Shown in pieces: positions 18,105-25,718 of a DNA stretch of 64,000 nt (positions are counted from its first letter, which is position 1; each line of letters starts with the position of its first letter). The stretch lies in assembly GCA_031553765.1 (NCBI GenBank), contig JAVBKY010000006.1, forward strand, positions 314,798 to 378,797, given 5' to 3'. Origin of the DNA: JAITMY01 sp031553765 (lineage in GTDB: Bacteria > Bacteroidota > Bacteroidia > Bacteroidales > UBA932). The notes under the pieces were generated by a model, which saw only the letters and a program-made list of their open reading frames with translations, had not been told where the DNA came from and made no database searches. Position numbers and translations under genes: made by a program.

Positions 18105-18137
18105 AAAAAAAACGCCAAATGCAAATTGCATTCGGCG
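18105..18137 (-). terminator. Rho-independent terminator after the oadA-like gene
   Basis: On the minus strand, CGCCGAATGC AATTT GCATTTGGCG forms a 10-base stem with one mismatch, followed by eight T. It ends the transcript of the gene at 18170-19951 and lies just before the ligA promoter. Confidence 0.85.
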
Positions 18138-18169
18138 CAAATTCTTAATGGCATTACCAATGCGTGGCG

Positions 18170-19951
18170 CTATATTAAGTACGCCAATATTTGATCCTTA
18201 ACCACATCTTCGCCTTGCTTTACCTCCACCTGTATTATTTTACCATCGGCCAATGCCACCACAGGCTCTATGCCGTAGTAGGCTTGCACAAAGCAAACCA
18301 CCTGTCCTTTCTTGAAAATTGTACCTACTGCCGGCGCAGTCGATTCATCTTTCACATCGTACTGCCAGATTATTTTACCTCTTGCGGGCGATTGCACAGG
18401 CTGCGCCATTGGATACATTTCCCTCATCTTGTTCGCATCAAATTTTGGCACTTCCACTACCGGACGCAAGACTACAATAGGCGCCCCCGCTTTGGCTCTA
18501 GCCTGCTCCAGCTCTATGTTAAAGCGCTCCTTGGCAATACCCGAGCGGTAATCGCGGTATTGGCGATCGTGCATGGCCAACTCAAATAATTCTTCGTTGT
18601 CCTTGCCAAAATCCCAGCTATTTTCTTTCATTTCTTTTTTGAAAGCATCTAACGCATCGGGGTATGGCGCCTGAGGATCACCGGTGTAAAATTCCAAGTT
18701 CTTTTGCTTGGCCAATTCTACAATTTCGGGTGCCAGCTCCCCTGGAAGCTGTCCCATTTTTCCCAGAATCATATTCCAGCTATCCTTGTCGAGCATTGAG
18801 AAGCGTGGCTCACCCTTAGCCATTGAAAGGATATTCATCAACGCCGTATTTTTTACGTACTGACTAAAAGGCGTTACCAGTGGTGGATACCCAAGTTTTG
18901 GCCAAACATACTCCACCTCTTGAAATAGCTGTATTACCAAATCACTAAAAGCAACCTCAGGCTTGTCTTTTTGGCGCAACGCCATATTGATAGCGCTGTG
19001 CATACCCTTCAAATCGGCCATCATAGAGCCCATCATACCGCCCGGCAATCCACAGCCCACCAGCAATGAAGTCATTATTTTATTTCCGGGATCAATGAAG
19101 TAACCAAGAAAATCATCGATAAATGTTTGGGTTAAGCGGCGCGCCTCCATATAAGCTTTCATGTTAATATCAGCCACTTTAAAACCGGCATCCTTCAACA
19201 TTGCCTGGATGGTTATAACATCGGGATGCACCATACCCCACGATAATGGCTCCATCGCCACATCAATCACGTCTACGCCATTTTTTGCCGCCTCCAGCAT
19301 GGATGCCACAGAAAATCCCGGACCGCTGTGTCCGTGATAGTCAACAATAATATCGGGCGCTATTTGCTTAATGCCCCTCACAATCTGCCCCACGCTATGC
19401 GGACGACCTATACCGGCCATATCCTTCAAACAAATTTCCTGCGCACCTGCAGCAATCAACTCTTTGGCCATACTAATATAGTATTCTACCGTATGAATTG
19501 GCGAATGGGTGATGCACAGCGAGGCTTGCGCTGTCATACCCGCTGCTTTTGCGTAGCTAATTGAGGGGGTAATATTGCGAACGTCATTTAAGCCATCGAA
19601 AATACGAGTAATGTTAACACCCTGCGCATGCTTTACCTTATACATCAGCTTCCGCACGTCGGCCGGCACAGGATTCATGCGCAATCCATTCAAGCCACGG
19701 TCAAGCATGTGCGTCAAAATTCCCGCTTGATTAAACGGTTTTGTAAACTCACGAACCGCCGCATTGGGATTTTCTCCATAAAGCAAATTGACCTGTTCAA
19801 AAGCACCTCCATTAGTCTCCACTCGCGCAAAACAACCCATATCTATAATCACGGGGGCAATTTGCTTAAGCTGATCCACGCGTGGTTGATACTTACCCGA
19901 CGACTGCCACATATCGCGGTATAAAAGGCTGAATTTAATTTCCTTAGCCAT
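18170..19951 (-). CDS. OadA/PycB-like carboxyltransferase subunit with non-biotinylated carrier-like domain
   Basis: The 593-residue protein matches the alpha subunit of oxaloacetate decarboxylase and pyruvate carboxylase subunit B. The carboxyltransferase TIM barrel includes YRDMWQS (metal Asp), CLKDMAGIG (lysine normally carbamylated) and VDYHGHSGPG (metal histidines). A PYC-OADA helical domain follows at residues 300-460. The C-terminal 75 residues fold like a biotin carrier, but the position of the EAMKM biotin site reads QAYYGI (556-561), so the biotinyl lysine is absent. No biotin carboxylase or sodium-pump subunits are adjacent. The reaction is therefore uncertain: either a separate carrier protein is used or the protein has another role. 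Confidence 0.85.
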   Translation of the reverse strand: MAKEIKFSLLYRDMWQSSGKYQPRVDQLKQIAPVIIDMGCFARVETNGGAFEQVNLLYGENPNAAVREFTKPFNQAGILTHMLDRGLNGLRMNPVPADVRKLMYKVKHAQGVNITRIFDGLNDVRNITPSISYAKAAGMTAQASLCITHSPIHTVEYYISMAKELIAAGAQEICLKDMAGIGRPHSVGQIVRGIKQIAPDIIVDYHGHSGPGFSVASMLEAAKNGVDVIDVAMEPLSWGMVHPDVITIQAMLKDAGFKVADINMKAYMEARRLTQTFIDDFLGYFIDPGNKIMTSLLVGCGLPGGMMGSMMADLKGMHSAINMALRQKDKPEVAFSDLVIQLFQEVEYVWPKLGYPPLVTPFSQYVKNTALMNILSMAKGEPRFSMLDKDSWNMILGKMGQLPGELAPEIVELAKQKNLEFYTGDPQAPYPDALDAFKKEMKENSWDFGKDNEELFELAMHDRQYRDYRSGIAKERFNIELEQARAKAGAPIVVLRPVVEVPKFDANKMREMYPMAQPVQSPARGKIIWQYDVKDESTAPAVGTIFKKGQVVCFVQAYYGIEPVVALADGKIIQVEVKQGEDVVKDQILAYLI

Positions 19952-20126
19952 AAATTTGATTCTAAAGTAACGAGATAAATTTTTCCTAATTGAGACGTAA
20001 GTAAAGATATATACTTTTTTAACTGCCAGTACGTTAAAGTTAGCAAATTATTTACCATTTGAAATCCTTTGCAGCGAATATGAAAGTGTTACTCCCTAAA
20101 AAAGAGAAAAATGCAAGAAAAGCAAA

Positions 20127-20162
20127 CAAAAAGGGTTCATCACACATTACATGACGAACCCT
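20127..20162 (-). terminator. Terminator after the WYL regulator gene
   Basis: On the minus strand, AGGGTTCGTCA and TGATGAACCCT form a stem with one G-T pair, followed by TTTTTG. It lies 24 bases after the WYL gene stop. The remaining bases between 19952 and 20126 hold nothing recognisable. Confidence 0.75.
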
Positions 20163-20185
20163 CCACCGTTCTACATCATAAACCA

Positions 20186-21094
20186 TCACACCAAGTTGTA
20201 AAGTACTCTCAACTCTTTTACCGTCTTCATTATTTCATTTCGAAACCACTCCGGCTTAATAACCTCAACTGCTGCTCCATGCGACAGTAACTCCTGCTTA
20301 AAATCAAACGAGGGCTTGATGTAGTACCTAAAAATTGAAAAATCCCGAATCATTTTAACTTCCTCTTGTGAGTGGTGCAAGGGCAAAGCGCGAATGTAGG
20401 TCGCTTGCGCGCCTTTCACCTTAATCTTCACCTCCTCCACTTTGCTGTCGTCACCAATAATTATGCCAAAGCTGTCGCTAAAAAAGGCCTCTGGGTCAAA
20501 TGATTTTGGCATTTTGAACTTTTCGGTGGTAGGCTCAAGCACCTGCATACGGTCGAGCGCGTAAATGCGTGGCTCCTCGTAGCGCGGGTTGCGCCCAAAT
20601 AAATACCAACGCTGCTTAAACACTTTTACGCAGTAGGGCTCCAGCTGAAAAGTTTTAGGCTCATAACTCCCATAACTTTGATAGGTTAGCTCTAAGCGCA
20701 CACCATCGCGCATAGCCTCAATGGCCGACGTAAGGAACTTTTGTCCGCTGGGAATTTCCTCAAACAAAATGCGGCTCTTGAGCTTGTGGCTCTCGTTTAT
20801 GAGGTTATTTACCGCAAAGGTATTGAGCAGCCACTGCCGCACGCCGCCACGCTCCATATCTTCGGCATGCTCAATGTAGTACTTAAAACCACCACGCCTG
20901 CTACACTCAATGTTAATATCGAACATTTGCTCAATAGCCTCACGGTGGTTGTGAAATGTGCGCAGGGGAATTTCCTTGCCCTCACTCATCTCCGTGCGAA
21001 GCCAGCGCTCGTTAATTTCTTCAAAGGTTATACTTCCAGCACGGAAAATGGTATCTACCAGCCAAATGTAGCGGTTAAAAAGGGAGTGTGACAT
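20186..21094 (-). CDS. WYL-domain transcriptional regulator
   Basis: The 302-residue protein has an N-terminal helix-turn-helix-like region (residues 5-75, with ISFEEI-type and RTFHNHREAIEQMF segments). A WYL domain begins near residue 130, with FQLEPYCVKVFKQRWYLFG and RIYALDRM. The C-terminal WCX part ends with LSHGAAVEVIKPEWFRNEI. WYL regulators bind ligands such as nucleic-acid fragments and often control defence or DNA-repair genes. This one stands at the downstream end of the AT-rich island, on the same strand as the island genes, but has its own terminator. Its targets are unknown. Confidence 0.88.
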   Translation of the reverse strand: MSHSLFNRYIWLVDTIFRAGSITFEEINERWLRTEMSEGKEIPLRTFHNHREAIEQMFDINIECSRRGGFKYYIEHAEDMERGGVRQWLLNTFAVNNLINESHKLKSRILFEEIPSGQKFLTSAIEAMRDGVRLELTYQSYGSYEPKTFQLEPYCVKVFKQRWYLFGRNPRYEEPRIYALDRMQVLEPTTEKFKMPKSFDPEAFFSDSFGIIIGDDSKVEEVKIKVKGAQATYIRALPLHHSQEEVKMIRDFSIFRYYIKPSFDFKQELLSHGAAVEVIKPEWFRNEIMKTVKELRVLYNLV

Positions 21095-21168
21095 GGTTAC
21101 AATTAAAAATGGGAAATAGGGAATTTTGCAAAAGCAATGATAGGTACATTTAAAGAGACGCTACTACT

Positions 21169-22050
21169 TTAAAATCTTTTATTGCTCCAGTCATTGTAGT
21201 ACTTTTTCCAATATGTTGCTACTTGACTTTTCTTACTCAAGTACTTTTCGTTTACTATTTCCTCTCCCCTTTCCACAAGTTCGTCAACACATTTGCTTGA
21301 CACTCTTTTTGCCTCCCTCCACCAGCTCTTACCTTTTTCAAAAACCCCACTTCCTCCTCGCAATATCCATGCCGGATCATTTATGAGCACTAATTTAAAA
21401 CCATATTTTTTCTGCATGCTCGCCAGTTCATTTACTTTCCGCCCTTTAAATGAAATGACAAAATCAGGCCTCAAACTTTCTATTTCAATCCGCACCAAGT
21501 CATCATTAGCATCGTAATAATCGGAATGCAGTTTTTGAGCAAAATTATGCGACTCCGGATTAATATCTCTGCCATTATTCAACGAAAACTTGTAATAATT
21601 ACTTATCGCAACATAATGATGAATATTTTCGGCATTCGCCATTTCTTCAACACCTTGCGCGCATAAAAACATCTGCAATAAAACGGGTAGTACGCCTCTT
21701 CTGTATGGATTTATATCGATATCCTTATACGACATTTCGTCTTCAGGGTACTTTCTATTAAACATATTATCTTGATAATACAATCTTTCTGCAAGCTTTA
21801 CCATATTCTTATCATATCCACCCCAAAAACCGTCCCCATATTTAAGATTTTGAGCCGTAGAATACAATAATATCTTACATTTTTGTTTGTCATAATATTT
21901 ACCTATAAATGGAATATACGGAGGAAATAGTTCTCCACTCTTGCTTTTGGTGGAAATGAGATTTAGAAGTTCGCAGTTGAACTTTATAGATTCTGCTTTT
22001 TGAGCAAATTTATCCAACAAATCCTTTCGTAAACCTAACAGCGTGTCCAT
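21169..22050 (-). CDS. Uracil-DNA-glycosylase-like fold protein (divergent), copy 1
   Basis: I do not recognise a named family for this 293-residue protein. It shares an ordered set of motifs with the gene at 22725-23492: a strand-loop ILLYSTAQNLKYG (60-72), ISNYYKFSLNNG (149-160), EIESLRPDFVISFKGRK (189-205) and VLINDPAWILRGG (221-233). This order (first strand with phosphate loop, Asn-rich middle, Lx-P-D-hydrophobic strand ending in G, then x-P loop) is that of the uracil-DNA glycosylase superfamily. The catalytic water-activating residue and the final HP motif are altered (DP instead of HP), so glycosylase activity cannot be assumed. It has its own TATATTTG promoter box. Confidence 0.5.
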   Translation of the reverse strand: MDTLLGLRKDLLDKFAQKAESIKFNCELLNLISTKSKSGELFPPYIPFIGKYYDKQKCKILLYSTAQNLKYGDGFWGGYDKNMVKLAERLYYQDNMFNRKYPEDEMSYKDIDINPYRRGVLPVLLQMFLCAQGVEEMANAENIHHYVAISNYYKFSLNNGRDINPESHNFAQKLHSDYYDANDDLVRIEIESLRPDFVISFKGRKVNELASMQKKYGFKLVLINDPAWILRGGSGVFEKGKSWWREAKRVSSKCVDELVERGEEIVNEKYLSKKSQVATYWKKYYNDWSNKRF

Positions 22051-22071
22051 ATCTTATATTTTTAATTCTCA

Positions 22072-22079
22072 CAAATATA
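22072..22079 (-). promoter_or_regulatory. -7 promoter box of the gene at 21169-22050
   Basis: The minus strand reads TATATTTG, an exact match to TAnnTTTG, 21 bases before the ATG. The same 8-mer precedes the PD-(D/E)XK gene, trxB and the DUF4153 gene. Confidence 0.55.
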
Positions 22080-22086
22080 CTAAATA

Positions 22087-22602
22087 TCAACTCCCCCCAT
22101 CGCCCTTCAATTGCCACAGTATCTGCCGACATGTAATAATATCCTCCCACGAGTAGATCAATTGCACAAGCACCTTACCACTCGCATTCACAATGCCATA
22201 TTTATTATTTCGTGATACAGCAAGTAAATTATCCTGCCAGTACCATACAGTATCATACTTCTCCTCATTACTAAAAACCACTTTACCAGTCACATCTATT
22301 ATTACCTTCTGTCCATTTAGCTCCACGGTTGCCAGACCATCGTCAAAATTATGAGCACAATCGTATACAAATGGGATGCGCTCTACACCTCGAGAATCAA
22401 TGTAGCCCCACTTTCCTTTTTTGCAAATGTTGATTCTATTATTGAAAAACCACACTTTATTGCCATCCCTATGGTACTGGTACAAATTATCATATACAAA
22501 CGGAATTACAACTTCATGCCTACGATTAGTAAACCCCCATTTACCACCTCGCCGTACAGCCGCAATGCCACCGGAGAAAATCAATAATTCATCATATTTC
22601 AT
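22087..22602 (-). CDS. WG-repeat protein
   Basis: The 171-residue protein is built of WG repeats of about 33-35 residues: GKWGFTNRRHEVVIPFVYD, GKWGYIDSRGVERIPFVYD, GQKVIIDVTGKVVF and NKYGIVNASGKVLVQLIY. WG repeats form beta-propeller or solenoid-like folds and are found in proteins of varied, mostly unknown, roles. There is no signal peptide, so it is cytoplasmic. The ATG at 22602 leads directly into the first repeat. It lies between the two glycosylase-like genes on the same strand. Confidence 0.8.
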   Translation of the reverse strand: MKYDELLIFSGGIAAVRRGGKWGFTNRRHEVVIPFVYDNLYQYHRDGNKVWFFNNRINICKKGKWGYIDSRGVERIPFVYDCAHNFDDGLATVELNGQKVIIDVTGKVVFSNEEKYDTVWYWQDNLLAVSRNNKYGIVNASGKVLVQLIYSWEDIITCRQILWQLKGDGGS

Positions 22603-22683
22603 GGCGTCTTATTTAAAATCATTTTACGATACAAAGTAAAATCATAATTATGCCAAAATATAGCACATATTAAAATTGGTTAT

Positions 22684-22709
22684 AAAAAAACTGCCCAAAT
22701 GGGCAGTTT
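22684..22709 (-). terminator. Rho-independent terminator after the gene at 22725-23492
   Basis: AAACTGCCC AAAT GGGCAGTTT is a perfect 9-base stem with a 4-base loop. On the minus strand it is followed by a run of seven T, 15 bases after the stop codon. Confidence 0.9.
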
Positions 22710-22724
22710 CACAATTTATCATAG

Positions 22725-23492
22725 TTAATAATTTCCCAGTTCTGTTATTATTTTGTGGGTAATCAAATCCTCCCATCCCCTTCTACGTAAATATTGCGGA
22801 TGGTATGTTTTCAAAGCAACTTTCATCTCATACTGTTCTTTAAATTTAGCATTTTTAAAATCAACAGTGCAAAGTTGCTTGACATTATCAAATCCTGATA
22901 TATTATTCACTTCAAAATCTCCTAGAAATGTTTTAATGTGCTTATCATACCTTGGCCCTGTAAAGAAGACCAATATATTTGGCTTCAAGTATTCTATTTC
23001 TTCTTGTACTACATTGAAACAGTTATATGTAATTTCATTAATTGCCTCGACATTACCACATTTCAAACGTCCTATTTTCAATACATTATTCCACAATAAG
23101 GCCACACCTTTTTTACTCACTTCATTTTTTATTCTTTTGAGCATATTCCAAAATGGGCCTCGACGATTAAACATTTCCCCTTCTAAATATTTATCCTCGT
23201 AAAGTTGAATAACCTCATCCATTTTCTCACAAAATACGGCATCCCCTTTCTCTGTAAACTCCCCTCCCCAAGTCAGATTCTCTTGTCCAAAAATCATAAC
23301 TCGGAGACCCGCGTTCAGCCACTCTTCATTTACTTTCAACATAAACGGGTTAGTTGCTCTATTTAGCAAATCATCTTGATTTTGACTTGTATCAATAACC
23401 TGCTGATTATATTCGTTAATGGCCTTTGCTAACTCCGGAAATTTGCTTGCATACAAAGTCCGCAATTTTTCGTTTAGTTCTTTGACTCTCAT
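22725..23492 (-). CDS. Uracil-DNA-glycosylase-like fold protein, copy 2
   Basis: This 255-residue protein shows the glycosylase superfamily pattern more clearly than its neighbour at 21169: LRVMIFGQENLTWGG (63-77) at the phosphate-loop strand, LWNNVLKIGRLKCGN (133-147), EIEYLKPNILVFFTGP (165-180) and TYHPQYLRRRGW (229-240), with the HP of the last motif intact. The first 60 residues are helical and specific to this subgroup. I infer a nucleic-acid or nucleobase-binding role; the substrate is unknown. It has its own promoter box (TACATTTG) and a strong terminator, so it is an independent transcription unit. Confidence 0.55.
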   Translation of the reverse strand: MRVKELNEKLRTLYASKFPELAKAINEYNQQVIDTSQNQDDLLNRATNPFMLKVNEEWLNAGLRVMIFGQENLTWGGEFTEKGDAVFCEKMDEVIQLYEDKYLEGEMFNRRGPFWNMLKRIKNEVSKKGVALLWNNVLKIGRLKCGNVEAINEITYNCFNVVQEEIEYLKPNILVFFTGPRYDKHIKTFLGDFEVNNISGFDNVKQLCTVDFKNAKFKEQYEMKVALKTYHPQYLRRRGWEDLITHKIITELGNY

Positions 23493-23509
23493 AATACACC
23501 ATTTTTTTA

Positions 23510-23517
23510 CAAATGTA
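23510..23517 (-). promoter_or_regulatory. -7 promoter box of the gene at 22725-23492
   Basis: The minus strand reads TACATTTG (TAnnTTTG), 17 bases before the ATG. Confidence 0.5.
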
Positions 23518-23579
23518 AAACCTTGAGGACTTATACATGCCCTACGCTATCACCAAACACCTTATTGTTTCATTAAAAT

Positions 23580-23858
23580 TTACAACGCCGGAGCATGTTT
23601 ACCTTTATTAGTTCCATTCGGATGACGAATGTACGAGCAAGCGGCAAGCGTCGTCAGACTACTAAAAATTTGACTGCAGTATTTACAGGTATATTTATCT
23701 TTCTCGCTCCCCTCATACAATTTATGCTTCCCTCTGTTAGCACCATTGGGGTGACGAACGCACGAGCATACGGTTAATGTCGAAACACTCGAAAATTTGT
23801 GACCACAATACTCACAGTAAAATTTAACATAATACGCTACAATTAAAAAGGTTATATA
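23580..23858 (-). CDS. Tandem C2H2-like zinc-finger ORF without a canonical start codon
   Basis: The minus strand has an open frame of 92 codons that ends at TAA (23580-23582) and is closed upstream by TAA at 23859-23861. It encodes two near-identical repeats: FYCEYCGHKFSSVSTLT, then CSCVRHPNGANRGKH, linked by KLYEGSEKDK to YTCKYCSQIFSSLTTLA and CSYIRHPNGTNKGKH. Each repeat has CxxC and Cx4H...H, so two zinc sites are likely. The frame has no ATG, GTG or TTG before the first repeat; only rarer codons such as ATT (23841-23843) are available. It is either a small gene with an unusual start or the 3' remnant of a larger zinc-finger gene. The repeats themselves are intact, which suggests recent selection. 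Confidence 0.6.
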   Translation of the reverse strand, partial: YITFLIVAYYVKFYCEYCGHKFSSVSTLTVCSCVRHPNGANRGKHKLYEGSEKDKYTCKYCSQIFSSLTTLAACSYIRHPNGTNKGKHAPAL

Positions 23859-23951
23859 TTACGAGGTATAGTTTAAAAACGTTGATCACAGAAGTTATTC
23901 TTCAAAAAGAAACAGATTCAACTTAATACCCCTACAACTCAGCGAGGGAGC

Positions 23952-24923
23952 TTACTCTTTCAATTTTGCAATCCATTCGCTCATATATTTTTTCAACTTT
24001 TCATCATCAAAAATGAAGGCTTGCAACTTGTCATCTTGTATGGCATTAGCATTTACGCTTGCAATTTTATTCTCTGGTGTTCTCTCCACGTCGATATAGT
24101 TTCCATAAATAGTAATATTACCAAGTCGCCTTTCACCTTCAGTAATTTCCAGATAAATATCTGACTCACATTCATCTACAGGTATCCATTCTGCATCATC
24201 AAGGAAAGCACTGAGTCGCCTCTTAATGGTGGCTAGTATTATTGAGTTCTCAAGCAAATTCTTTCCATTCAGAGCATTATAAATATTAATCGCGGCTTGA
24301 GCATTCTCGGTATTTTCAAAGCATTTTTCAAGTATTGTTTCCATGTATACATTTCTATTTATAACCTTTCTTACTAGTTCCTCATAATATTCCAATGCCG
24401 TAGCCAAATTTGGACACTCCAATTGGCACATCCGCAGCCAGTCAATAATCTCTTTTTGATAACTTATACATCTAACCTCCTTCGCATTAATATTACACAA
24501 TGACTCACCAGAGGGCTTATATCCATATGGAGTAAGATAAATAAGTGTTGGAATAAGCCCTAACTCATTCTTGCCAAATTGGTAGTAGTCGTACAGCTGC
24601 TTGGGTTGATCTAGTGCCCAAATTTTATTTTCAATAATTACAAGTTGCTCCTTGTTTTCAATGGCAATATCTATAAATCTCCCATTTGCGCTTTTTTCCC
24701 TACTAACAATAGGAGAGTCAAAGTGGTCAATCCCTATCATCCTTAAAAATAGATCAAGCATTGTACGTCCACAACGATGACTACCCTCCGGATTCAGTAA
24801 TTCGTAAATAAATCGAGAGTGCAAAGGTTCCTTATCCCCCACTCCTATTGCAATTAATGGATTAAAAGAACTTTTATCTTCTACGTTACGAATCTCACTT
24901 AAAAGTGATAGCAAATTATTCAT
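23952..24923 (-). CDS. PD-(D/E)XK nuclease superfamily protein
   Basis: The 323-residue protein belongs to the PDDEXK-like group with the N-terminal pattern EPLHSRFIYELLNPEGSH. The nuclease core is RFIDIAIENKEQLVIIENKI followed by WALDQPKQLYDYY, giving the Asp, the ExK pair (E-N-K) and a following Q-x3-Y. The C-terminal half is helical and may bind nucleic acid. Proteins of this family often occur in defence or mobile islands. The start ATG at 24923 (MNNLLSLLSEI) is preferred to one 12 codons upstream. It has its own TATATTTG promoter box. Confidence 0.8.
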   Translation of the reverse strand: MNNLLSLLSEIRNVEDKSSFNPLIAIGVGDKEPLHSRFIYELLNPEGSHRCGRTMLDLFLRMIGIDHFDSPIVSREKSANGRFIDIAIENKEQLVIIENKIWALDQPKQLYDYYQFGKNELGLIPTLIYLTPYGYKPSGESLCNINAKEVRCISYQKEIIDWLRMCQLECPNLATALEYYEELVRKVINRNVYMETILEKCFENTENAQAAINIYNALNGKNLLENSIILATIKRRLSAFLDDAEWIPVDECESDIYLEITEGERRLGNITIYGNYIDVERTPENKIASVNANAIQDDKLQAFIFDDEKLKKYMSEWIAKLKE

Positions 24924-24958
24924 TGAAGGTTTTTTTAATACCCTGCACGAGTGTAACA

Positions 24959-24966
24959 CAAATATA
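24959..24966 (-). promoter_or_regulatory. -7 promoter box of the PD-(D/E)XK gene
   Basis: The minus strand reads TATATTTG, exactly as before the genes at 21169, 60963 and 62010, and lies 35 bases before the ATG. Nothing else is seen in the remaining bases 24967-25108. Confidence 0.5.
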
Positions 24967-25108
24967 ACATTTTAAAAATCAAAAGAATTCTACACTTCTC
25001 ATCCACTCAAACCCTAGTTCTTCATACTGATGTAACTTCTCCAAAGATATATGGTAAAAACTTGTGTATAGCATGACGACATACATAATAGGTGCGGCAT
25101 ATATGCTT

Positions 25109-25501
25109 TCACGACCCTGCATTTCCTAGAATTATGTACAATTTACATTTCTCCACCGACTCATTTCCAAGACATTCGATTTTGATCCTGCATTTACGTG
25201 GTAACCTTTTATAAAATAGCGCCATCACATCGGCAAGTTGCTCAAGCGTCAACTCGTTCTTTAAGGATGTGGCAAGGCTTATAACACATCTACTACACGT
25301 AACCACCTGCTTACCCAATGCCTTAAAGAAATCTCCTTTAATAAGATAATCAAAGTTATCCTCAAAAGTGTGCATGGTGCACGCAGCCCCATCTCCAAAA
25401 AATTCGATTACTTCATTCGCACCTAACGCAAGTACTCTGTTTTTCGGGCGAGGAGTTTTCACCTCCACTCCCCTATCAAATTCTTCCCTAAATTCGCCCA
25501 T
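25109..25501 (-). CDS. Small protein of unknown function
   Basis: The protein has 130 residues, with no signal peptide or membrane segment. Five cysteines are present, two of them in CSRC (a possible metal knuckle), and the C-terminal half reads as mixed alpha/beta (LEQLADVMALFYKRLPRKCRIKIECLG). I do not recognise the family. A good promoter box (TAGTTTTG) stands 23 bases upstream, which supports it being a real gene. It is the first gene of the AT-rich island next to gapA. Confidence 0.55.
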   Translation of the reverse strand: MGEFREEFDRGVEVKTPRPKNRVLALGANEVIEFFGDGAACTMHTFEDNFDYLIKGDFFKALGKQVVTCSRCVISLATSLKNELTLEQLADVMALFYKRLPRKCRIKIECLGNESVEKCKLYIILGNAGS

Positions 25502-25524
25502 AATTTCAGCATTTTATTGATTTA

Positions 25525-25532
25525 CAAAACTA
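25525..25532 (-). promoter_or_regulatory. -7 promoter box of the gene at 25109-25501
   Basis: The minus strand reads TAGTTTTG (TAnnTTTG), 23 bases before the ATG. Confidence 0.45.
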
Positions 25533-25662
25533 CTACACCCCACCTTAATGAGCTTCCACTCCAACTACAGAGACTTCTATTTTCCTACCATCTCATCTAT
25601 TCTTTTGACAAAGTTACTCCACACCTATGCCAAACAACAGCACAAACTTCACAATTCACTAT

Positions 25663-25697
25663 AAAAAAAGGCCTGCACCATTCGGTGCAAGCCTTTC
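25663..25697 (-). terminator. Rho-independent terminator of gapA
   Basis: On the minus strand, AAAGGCTTGCACC GAAT GGTGCAGGCCTTT forms a 13-base stem with one mismatch, followed by a T run. It lies 22 bases after the gapA stop. Confidence 0.9.
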
Positions 25698-25718
25698 GTT
25701 ATTGCGCAGTAGTAACTA

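Noticed and set aside
23595..23777. A 60-codon plus-strand frame with hydrophobic sequence
   Set aside because: It is the reverse shadow of the minus-strand zinc-finger repeats, which make far better protein sense.
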